From Scleroderma bovista (taxonomy: Eukaryota > Basidiomycota > Agaricomycetes > Boletales > Sclerodermataceae), in NCBI GenBank assembly GCA_037178675.1, contig JAYMGJ010000716.1, positions 1-35,375 of the forward strand: a stretch of DNA of 35,375 nucleotides, given 5' to 3'. Each line of letters opens with the position of its first letter. Position 1 is the stretch's first letter. Positions 27,572 through 35,375 of this stretch are shown here, one piece after another. A model generated the notes under the pieces. It ran no database searches and was not told the DNA's origin. It worked only from the letters and a program-made list of their open reading frames with translations. Made by a program: the position numbers and the translations under genes.

Positions 27572-29899
27572 GTTGCGTGAGACACGCACCTGTCTCGTTG
27601 CAGCATCGTAGTATTTGATGGCCTTGGGTCCATCTACAAAGCCCATGAAGGTATGCTTTGTACTTCTGGGTTGTAATTTGGTGAGCTGACCCTCATTTAG
27701 GATCCAAACTGGGCTTCCAAACTCACACAGATGCGAGACGTCTGGTTTCCATCCGCTCCACGCCTCAAGTGGTGTCTTCGATTCGAGTGCGCGCGTATGC
27801 GTTCGGTTTCGCAGGTAGGCGGCATGTGCGATGGCCTCGGGCCAAAGGAATTTAGGCACCTGTGTGGAGAAAATCATTGCGCGAGCAAGTTCAGCCAATG
27901 TACGGTTCATCCGTTCTGCTACGCTGTTTTGAGCAGGTGAGTGTGGTGCCGTATATTCGAGTTTGATCCCCTTTGACGCGCACCACCTTTGTAGGTCTCC
28001 CGTTATGTATTCGCCGCTGTTATCCGCGCGGAATCGCTTGGGGCACATGTTATATTGGCATTCAAGGTAAGCCACATAGTTTCGAAATTTTTCTGCGGCC
28101 TGATCCTTCGTTCGCAGGAATTCAATCGCTATGCACCAGCTATGGTCATCTATAAAGGATATGAAGTATCTCGTGCCGTGTATCCCTGTCACACGGCACT
28201 CCCAGAGATCCGTGTGCATCAAGTCGCCCGGTCTCTCAGCTCTGGTTTCACTCTGGCATGGGAACGGTGCGTGCGACAGCTTGGCTTGTGTGCACGCGTC
28301 GCAATCGAACTTTGGTGAGTCGTTGTCGTTCACCATCATCCCTGTCACCAGCTGTTTACTGAGTGTGCGTTGCAGCCCACTCACACCAATATGGCCGAAT
28401 TGGTGGTGCCAATCCTGCCAAGAAGTTGCCGTCTCAGTCAGGAGGACTGCTCTTTCAATGGCTGGAGCCGCTGTGACGTCCAGTAAGTACATCCGCTCTA
28501 CCCTTCGTCCAACAGCAATCAAATTTTGATTTTTATCATATAGGTGGATGCGTCCATCCCCCATTATCGCGCATCCACCGCTCTCGTCTAACCAAGAAAT
28601 GGAAAATAGATTGTTTGGTGCCTGTGGCACATAGAGTACATCTCATAGCACGATCACAAAACTCTGTCTGACATCTGTCTGACTCTTTAATTTAATTGTC
28701 CCCTTGCCATTTACAGGAACCTCTGTGTTCCCCACTCCTCTAATGGTTTTGTTGAGTGGTGTGAACTCCGTGAATGCTTCACGCAGGCTCGATAAATGCG
28801 AGGACGCTGCTGAATCCGCCAACCAAGAGTCGGCATGTATATCAGCACAGTCGGGTGACACGGTATTTTTAGTGATGTACGTGCCGTCTTCCATATCTTC
28901 ATCCTCTTGGATGTCGCGTGCCTGCTGTGCATGTTCCACCTTACGGTGTTTTCCATTTTGGGTAGTTACGCTCTCGCTGACAGTCTTCTCTTTCTCCTTC
29001 CCCTTCTCAGCGCTCCTGCACTCGGAGGTCTCGTGGTTGAAACGACCACACTTCTCGCACTTGGGTTTCCCTTTGAAGAAACAGTCTTTGGCCAAGTGGT
29101 TGGTCCTTCCACAGGTAAAGCAAGCTTTCTTCGTTTTTTCAGGTTCGACTGCTTTCCTTTTCTTAGCGGTACGCTTCGAGGACTGGGCTGTCAAAACAGT
29201 CTCCATCCCTCTGTTGCCTCCATTTCCCTTCCGGCGATTGCACTCGTCTTGGATGATGGCAATGAATTGCTGCGAAGTCAATACTTTATCCCACCCGAGG
29301 TAAGACGTTGTAAATGGATCCCATGATGCTGGCAATGACGAAACTAATATATTCGTGAAGTCTCTGTCAGGTATGATCGAGCCCATATGGTGTAGCTCCA
29401 CCTGGATCGAGCGCATCTTTGTCAGGTGGGCGACGATGTCGTCTCCATCTCTGGCGCGCGTCTGATACAAGGTGCGTCTCAACGCGGTAATGCTCTGTTG
29501 CCCTCGGTGCTCATGCACTGCTTTTAGGTTCTCCCACATCTGCTTTACAGACGTCGCCTGGGAAACATGGACAAACTGTGCTGCGGAGAGGTTATTAGAG
29601 ATGAGAATGCGTGCAACACCTTCTGCAGTGTCCCAGTCCCTGCACTCGACTGTTCCCTCCTCGGGGGGATCACCTGCTCCTTCGCAGTGGGACCACACAC
29701 CGTTCAACTCAAGCATGGGCCAAATTTGGCCCTTCCAAGCTACCCAGTTCTCGTCGTTAAGGGGTTCGGGCATTTTATATGAGGAGATAGCACCTAGGAA
29801 GCGCTTGTCTTTATAGGGGGGCACTGGCTCCTCGCCGCCATCAAACGGGGTGCCTGGTGCATGGTCTGGAGGCAGTGGAGATCCAAACAGGTCTGACAT
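27572..29899 (-). pseudogene. Copia Gag-protease-integrase polyprotein, one nonsense codon, C-terminally truncated
   Basis: ATG 29899 opens MSDLFGSPLPPD. Gag core: WENLKAVHEHRGQQS and LVSSLPASWDPF. Two zinc knuckles follow: CFTCGRTNHLAKDC and CEKCGRFNHETSEC. The protease shows SWLADSAASSHL, with DSA where DSG is common. After an in-frame TGA at 28645-28643 the frame continues DVLYVPQAPNNLFS. The HHCC domain is WHHQFGHIG with CDACTQAK, and the integrase triad is HTDLWE, ADNSGEY and SVAERMNRTL (D, D, E all present). KTPLEAWSGWKPD and IKYYDAATRQVRVSRN lead to the breakpoint. With one nonsense codon in about 775 codons this is the best preserved pol in the window. The reverse transcriptase would follow but is replaced by the LTR fragment. 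Confidence 0.92.
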
Positions 29900-29977
29900 A
29901 TTTTATGACAGGTGGTTGTTCTGTTTTCGATAATAGTTAGTTTTAATTCTGGAACTGTTTGCTTGCCTAGCCACGAG

Positions 29978-29994
29978 CCACGGGGCTCATAACC
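29978..29994 (-). other. Candidate primer-binding site, complementary to a tRNA-Met anticodon arm
   Basis: Directly after the LTR end (ACAACA) the element strand reads GGTTATGAGCCCCG. Its complement contains GGGCTCATAACC, which looks like a tRNA(Met) anticodon stem-loop with CAT. Some Copia-group elements prime from an internal, anticodon-half tRNA-Met fragment, so this fits. The exact tRNA was not checked. Confidence 0.5.
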
Positions 29995-30188
29995 TGTTGT
30001 GAGTGTGTGATGCGAGTGAATGGCTCCGCGGAGCGGAACCAGAAGCTGTGGCTAGGATTGGAACTTAGAATCAGACAGAGTGGGGGCCAGCCAATTGTCA
30101 TTTGCCCCATTATCCTACTCGAGCTATATACTGTATGTTTTAGGGGTCAGGAGGTGGCTGCCAGCTTATGGCTATGCCAACCTCAACA
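29995..30188 (-). repeat. 5' LTR of the minus-strand copia element (194 bp)
   Basis: On the element strand it starts TGTTGAGG and ends ACAACA. It contains a TATATAGC box at about 30126-30133. Inverted TGTTG/CAACA ends are typical for copia. There is no second copy because the 3' end of the element is missing. Confidence 0.72.
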
Positions 30189-30354
30189 CTGTGCACTCCT
30201 CCACATCTAGAGCGCTTATCACTCCACATTCTGTGTGCCTTTCCTTACCTTCAAGTGCTTGTGTCTTTGCATTCTCTCTGCTTTTCACTGTTTGAGCACT
30301 CCTTACAGTTCCGGTTCCGCTCTTTCCATTTTAGCCCTACTAACATGCATAGAG

Positions 30355-32472
30355 ATGGCACCACAGCGCATGCCCCTGCGAGGCTCCTCCAAAGCCCCAG
30401 AGTTTGATGGTGATGCCACAGAACTTGTCCGCTTCTTCGAGGATGTCGAAATCCTGTGCAAGGATGCAGAGCTATACTCGGATGCAGAGAGGATCAAGTG
30501 GGCAATGTGCTATGCAAGTCGCAGTGAGGCGGAGCTATGGTCTACCCTTGCATCGCGCTCTGGAGCTGATTGGCCCACATTTATGGCCGAGGTGAAGCGA
30601 TTCTACCCGGGAGCAGAGGATGATGACCGCAAGTACATGCGCTTGGATTTGGATAGGCTGGTAGTAGCGCAGGCTTCGATCCCGATGTCCTCGCGTCGAG
30701 AGTTAGGTGAGTACATCCGCAAGTTCACTGTCATTGCATCATTCCTTGAAAAGAAGGGTAGGCTCTCTAAAGGAGAGCGCGACGATAAGTTCCTCGCAGG
30801 GTTCCATCCTTTGTTTAAGGTGCAGCTCATGACTAGACTGACCTTGGCATATCTGGAGCACCACCCTGATGACCCTTGGCCTACTGACCGCATTATTCAA
30901 CACGCATCCTTCTTGTTGGCAGGAGTGCCAATGGCCACCCCCAGAGTGGTAACCGCTTCTCCAGAGCTGCAACCCGCAGGTGCGCCAGTGCCTTCTGCTA
31001 TCAAGAGAGAGTATTATAGCGCAGGACCATCGCACGGCTTCACTCCCACGTCCCTTCCGCAAGCTCCTAGGGCTTATGTGCCCATCCCTATGGGTCTCGC
31101 ACCTACACCCACGATAAGCGCGCACAGGCATGTACCCTATGTGCCGCTGGTAAGGTCCTTTTCCCCTCAACGAGATGAGCCTTGCTATTTTTGCGGTGTC
31201 TCTGATGGCCATTGAGTGGACTCTTGCATAAACTGCGAGGAGTATGTTCAGGCTGGAAAGTGCCAGTGCAGAGATGGTCAGATAGTGTTAGCGGATGGAG
31301 TGGAGATCCCTAGGGGACCCTCTGGGCAAACGGTGCAGGAGCGCATTGATAGTTGGTGCGCCATGCGTGTGAGCATGACCGCTTCCCTCATGCAGGAGAG
31401 GCCCCCAGTTCAGGAGAGCACTCATAGTGAGCACTTTGGGCACGCAGCCCCACTGAGAGACTCTGATGCAATGTTTATAGGTCTCGATGCGGAGGAAGAT
31501 AGCGAGGATCTTGATGAGGAGGATAGAGAAGCGCTCGCTCGTGCCTATGCCCGGGTAGAGGAAGTCCATAGAGCTATGAGGCTAAAGCAGCTGTGCCCCA
31601 AAGGTCTGGAGGGCTCTGCTCCTCGTATATGTGTCCCTGAGACTGCACGTCTCGAGTGCATAACCAGAGAGCGGTTAGTGCCAGTCCAAGCGCCCATTGA
31701 GTGCTCTGTGGTATGTAGCTCTCCCGGATCTCTACCTTGTGCTCCGATTTCGAGCGCACGCCCTACGCGCATCCCGGATACCTTCCCTGAGCCCTCTCAG
31801 AGCCCTGCTCTTTCTGTTAGGGCCCCGCTTTTTGTTGCCGGGGTATGCAACCCACTCCCCTGCTTCTTGGGTTCGGACATGCGGATATGTGAGCCAGTGG
31901 CAAGAACGCCCATCCCTGTGCACCCTGCTGTGCCTCTGGGGCTTGGACTCGAGCACTTATGTGCTACTGACCCTCCTGTTTGCGCATTAGGTGTACGAGC
32001 TATTCCCGAGCAACCAGAAGTGCTCAATCTGGGGCCATCGCTCCCCTTTACAGAGACAGACAATAGCGACAAGATGCTAGCTGAGAAGCTCGTTACGCAC
32101 CCAGCTCAGGAGCAACGTGAGCACTTGGAGGGGAGGGAAGGCACCCGAAATGTGTTGGACCCGATCCCTGAAGTGCATGCATCTGCACACAACCCATGTG
32201 AGGTCAAGAAGAGTCAAGATGCGATTTCGGTGTATAGTGACTCGGAGGAAAGTGTCAAACGTGCGCTTGAGAGTGCTTATATGTTCAATGGGTTTGATGG
32301 TATTGTATCCGTGACACGAGAGGCCGCTTCCTATTTCTCTTCCAATTATTTGTGCACTCCTGCACACCTTGTGCCAATCCAGCTGACTGACCCTTCCGCA
32401 ACAGATACTGCGCATCTGTGGGGTGAGCCTCCCCCTTGGCTCGGAGATCTATCCCCGGTGGTGCACGATTGA
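30355..32472 (+). pseudogene. Ty3/gypsy-type Gag with extended C-terminus; TGA inside the zinc knuckle
   Basis: ATG 30355 starts MAPQRMPLRGSSKAPEFDGD. The Gag core follows (ELVRFFEDVEILCKDAEL, then IKWAMCYAS, WPTFMAEVKRFYPGAEDDD, LGEYIRKFTVIASFLEKKG), with a Pro-rich linker. The knuckle reads CYFCGVSDGH-stop-VDSC: the TGA at 31213-31215 sits between its His and last Cys. The same frame continues without shift (YVQAGKCQCRDGQIVLADGV, then TVQERIDSWCAM) for 419 codons, with acidic and Cys/Pro-rich parts, to TGA at 32470-32472. Related Gags have a sense codon at the TGA site, so a nonsense mutation is the simplest reading. Translation readthrough is the alternative. No protease follows. The inverted copia LTR ending at 30188 lies only 166 bp upstream and may have replaced this element's leader and LTR. 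Confidence 0.8.
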
Positions 32473-33400
32473 ATAAACGCGCAGGGTATATGTGTCCCAT
32501 TGCCCCTGGCATCCCTCTCAGACTGGTTCCTCTTTCATCGGACAACACATTCTTTAGTTATTAACCCTACACAGACACTCTCTACTGCGTGCATTTCACA
32601 TCTTAGTGTTCCCTCAGTCCCCCCTCTCGCTCTCATTTTATATCAAAGACACTCTACCTATTCTCTCTACTACTCTGCACTCGCTTTCTATGGACAAAGT
32701 CAAAACAAAAACAAAAAAATAAAAAGAATAAAGTCAGTTCCTACGTTACCTGTTTGTTTCCAGTCTCTTTCCACACCTGTTTTAATCGTGCTATGCACCC
32801 GTCTCCCACTACTTGGTCATACTTCCATTTTCCGCTCATACTATAGCCGCAAAAATCATTTCTGCCCTTACTGTACATGCACACTCTTGTCTCGGACATA
32901 CCATACATTAGTGCTCTCATTTTCTCTTATGTTTTTCGGAAGCTGTGGGTTTATTTTGGTGGATAGGTGCGAAGGTATTAAGAGAGGTAAAAGTGGAGTA
33001 GAGCGGACAGATAGGAAAGGTAGAGTGACGAGGAGATCCATGGACCCAGGACCTGAACGAACCGGAGACCCCCACTTGCGCGATATGCAGTCCTGCCCCC
33101 CCTTGCGATCTCATGCGCCCTTCTCATATTTATTCCCAACTCGCATTTAGTAGCCCCGAAAGGTGCAGCCTGGAGGTGATGTCCAAGTGAGCAGCAGGCT
33201 CCCCTTCATGCACAGTGATTGTCTGTGTAGTGTCGGGGACTGCTGGATGTGAAGGATATCATCCCCTAGGGAGCGCGCTACCGGATGTGCAGTGCAACAT
33301 TGCTAGGAGCATGACCGAGGACAGTCACTTTCTAAAGACCCCGGGAGGTGTAGAGACACACGCGTCTCTAGGTGCACATATACCAATCAGTATTCGCCCG
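32473..33400. other. No gene recognised; decayed gag-pol interval
   Basis: Where a gypsy protease would be expected there is no DTG/DSG motif. A plus frame (32500-33150) is open for 216 codons but has no recognisable domain. An A-rich tract (AAAACAAAAACAAAAAAATA) at about 32702-32735 stands out. Confidence 0.45.
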
Positions 33401-33735
33401 AACTCGTCCGCGCTACTCAGCACAGCCACCCGCACCCAACCCGCACGAGAGCTCTCCAATGCGCAGCTTGGTACACCTGATAGGGTCCTGCGAAGGTCCC
33501 GCATGAGTAGCTATTCCCTATCTCTCCCTGCGAGCATCGTGATCACTCGGAATAGCTTCAGGTCCGTTTGGACTAGTCTGCGCTACTCAGCACAGCCACC
33601 CGCACCCAACCCGCATGAGAGCTCTCCAATGCGCAGCTTGGTACACCCGATAGGGTCCTGCGAAGGTCCTGCATGCATAGCTCATCCCTATCCCTTCCTG
33701 ACTGTCTCAGTCACTTGGAATAGCATCACGTTGCA
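33401..33735. repeat. Tandem repeat, about 170-bp unit, two copies
   Basis: CGCTACTCAGCACAGCCACC recurs at 33411 and 33581, and the following 100 bp are nearly identical (GAGAGCTCTCC, GATAGGGTCCTGCGAAGG). Homology weakens towards the end of each unit (CACTCGGAATAGC against CACTTGGAATAGC). Confidence 0.85.
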
Positions 33736-33742
33736 CTACTAC

Positions 33743-33930
33743 ATCACATCGGGTCGCGTTGGGACACTCTCCTGCGTAGGGTCTCATTCCGTAGAGTCGT
33801 GGCGCATCGGGTCGCATTGCGTCGGGTCGGGTCACTCTCTTGCATAGGGTCTCACTCTGTAGGGTCGCGTCGCATCAGGTCACATCGCATCAGGTCGCAC
33901 GGCATAGGGTCATGCTACATAGGGTTTGCT
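33743..33930. repeat. Degenerate short repeat of GGGTCGCAT-type decamers
   Basis: Roughly 10-base phrases such as ATCGGGTCGC, GTAGGGTCTC and CATCAGGTCGC follow one another for about 190 bp with many variants. It reads as a decayed minisatellite. No coding content. Confidence 0.75.
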
Positions 33931-34487
33931 CTCCACTTCTCTTCCCGTTACTTTAGCATCCCTTGACAGCTGTCATTACGTTAGTGTTACGTTCCCTCTT
34001 AGCGCTGTCATCCTCTCTCCTTCTCTTCGGGTCGCTTGCACCTTTCCCCTGGATTAGGCTTCAGTATATAGCCCTGGCCCACACAAAAATAAGGAGTTTT
34101 CTTTTCTGCCCCCATCTGAGTGTCTAAGTGCGAGTCCTGTCATTTCCGGTGTTTCTCTGTCATTTCTCTCATGTCCTGCCACTCTCTCTTTGATTTCTGA
34201 CGACCCTAGACGACCCTATTCGGTGTTCCGACGATTTCCAGTGGTTCCCGCTATTCCCAGCTCTCCCTAGCATGTGTTTACACACACTAGGCAACCTCCC
34301 TACTCCCTAGTCGCGCACTCCCTGCGCATTTTTCGCTGCGCTCCTCACCCCTACTCTGCTCTCTCGACTCCCGGAACCTCCGAGCGCGCTCCTGCGCTCT
34401 ATTCTCCTTAGCTCTCCTAGTCAAGCCAGATCAGGTCTCCTTGGGCAGACACCCATTTTCGCGCCTTCAAGGGACACACCCCCTACA
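33931..34487 (+). other. Probable LTR/leader-type sequence with TATA box, borders unknown
   Basis: Pyrimidine-rich DNA with TGTCATTACG near 33970, GTATATAG at 34064-34071 followed by a CCACACAAAAATAAGGAG segment, and CTCCCTAG repeats. It could be the LTR of the gag element to the left, but no partner LTR is available to test this. The gypsy pol fragment starts abruptly at about 34488. Confidence 0.35.
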
Positions 34488-35375
34488 CCGGCAAGCCCGG
34501 TGGTCCAAATTTTTATCTCAGTTTAATCTTGTCATTCGCTTCTGCCCTGGTAAGCTCGGTGCCAAGCCTGACACTCTCACTAGATGATGGGACGTCTACC
34601 CCAAAGAGGGGGATAGTGGCTACGCCCGGGTTAACCCCCAAAATCTTAGGCCGGTGTTCACTCAAGAACAGCTCTCTAACTCTCTTCGTGCTACTTATGA
34701 GGAGTTTCCGGTCCTCTGTGTGGTCGCAATCATGGACGTGGAAACACTCCATAGCGACATCCTCTCTGCACTACCCTCTGATCCCATGCCCAGGTCCACC
34801 TCGCAGATCCACCAGACTCTCGCTGGTCTGCAGACAAGGCTGGATTCCTTCGACTAGACGGTCGCATATACGTACCAGACTTGGATGATCTCCAGCTCCA
34901 GGTACTCCAGAATCAACATGACCACCCACTCGCTGGTCACTTTGGGCAAAACCGGACTCTAGAGCTAATCCGGCGTGAGTATACTTGGCCTGGTCTCCGG
35001 ACCTTCGTCAAAAATTACATCCGGTCATGTACCTCCTGCGCACGAGCTAAGACACCATGCCATAGACCCTACGGGCTGCTGAAACAGCTCCCTGTACCAG
35101 AGAAGCCTTGGAACTCCATCTCAATGGATTTCATTGAGCAACTCCCTTCATCCACCGGCTTCACAGCCATCCTGGTCGTAGTAGACCGGCTTTCTAAACA
35201 AGCTATCTTCATCCCTACTCACGACACCATCACTAGCCCGGAGCTTGCAAAGCTATTCCTCCTCCATGTGTTCTCCAAGCACGGTGTTCCCGCCCATGTC
35301 ACGTCAGATCGCGGTACAGAGTTTGTCTCTCACTTCTTCCGGTCACTTGGAAAGGCCCTCGACATGCGCCTCCAC
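34488..35375 (+). pseudogene. Ty3/gypsy RNase H end and integrase, 5'-truncated, continues past window
   Basis: The frame begins inside the RNase H-connection region ([18 protein letters not shown], then [12 protein letters not shown]) and hits a TGA at 34585-34587. It continues WDVYPKEGDSGYARVNPQN and MDVETLHSDILSALPSDP. A shift near 34840 leads to the integrase zinc domain (HDHPLAGHFGQNRTLELIRR, about 34918; CTSCARAK) and the catalytic core with SMDFIEQLP (first Asp, about 35124) and VTSDRGTEF (second Asp, about 35305). The catalytic Glu would lie beyond the window. Reverse transcriptase is missing on the left. Conservation from 34900 on is high. Confidence 0.92.

Larger units (their letters stand above)
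27572..30188 (-). mobile_element. Minus-strand Ty1/copia element, 3' half missing
   Basis: Order on the minus strand: 5' LTR (30188-29995), primer-binding site, Gag-protease-integrase (29899-27572), then an abrupt end at the LTR fragment of another element. Reverse transcriptase, RNase H and the 3' LTR are gone. Confidence 0.88.

Noticed and set aside
28704..29816. Plus-strand open frames opposite the minus copia gag-pol
   Set aside because: Antisense shadows of a well-supported coding region.

Overview
This window looks like a transposon graveyard from a basidiomycete (Agaricomycete-type) fungus. The evidence is a broken chitin synthase, very short spliceosomal introns (about 45-64 bp), Ty1/copia and chromodomain Ty3/gypsy retroelements, a CACTA/EnSpm-type transposase remnant and an F-box-like fragment. 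No complete single-copy host gene is visible. Almost every protein-like stretch carries nonsense codons, frameshifts, deletions or insertions. All family names come from reading translations by eye; no database search was run.

Layout. 1-1025 is a decayed, intron-containing piece of the coatomer alpha-subunit gene. 1800-2640 is an 841-bp foldback (inverted-repeat) element. About 3610-12771 is a Ty1/copia element (gag-protease, integrase, reverse transcriptase-RNase H, 3' LTR). It is split by a solo LTR (5025-5292) and by an internally deleted chromodomain gypsy element (6798-10350) with two 378-bp LTRs and a 5-bp target duplication. In both cases cutting out the insert plus one target duplication restores the copia reading frame. 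12816-14359 holds two minus-strand protein remnants, one of them F-box-like. 14360-17069 is mostly non-coding and LTR-like. 17070-19058 is a CACTA-type transposase remnant with five in-frame stops, and 19395-21350 is the C-terminal half of a chitin synthase (class V type), also dead. 22374-22583 is an array of GGCACTGAT motifs.

23332 to about 26180 (minus strand) is the least expected locus. It is an unrecognised multi-exon gene, readable without stops across ten exons. All modelled introns except one sit between codons (phase 0), and the exception is only the unresolved 5' edge. Two groups of exons arose by tandem duplication of an exon plus its intron: 141-bp units encoding 31 residues and 112-bp units encoding 22 residues. 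A solo gypsy LTR of the same family as 6798-10350 sits inside one of its introns.

26288-30188 is two copia pieces head to head: a gag-only element on the plus strand and a nearly intact gag-protease-integrase on the minus strand, joined at a chimeric breakpoint. 30355-32472 is a gypsy-type Gag whose zinc knuckle is cut by a TGA. 33401-33930 is tandem-repeat DNA. 34488-35375 is a gypsy RNase H-integrase fragment that runs off the window.

Across the window, 7 of the 13 differences between the paired gypsy LTRs are CG versus TG/CA, and most in-frame nonsense codons are TGA. This fits cytosine-methylation/deamination decay of a silenced repeat island.
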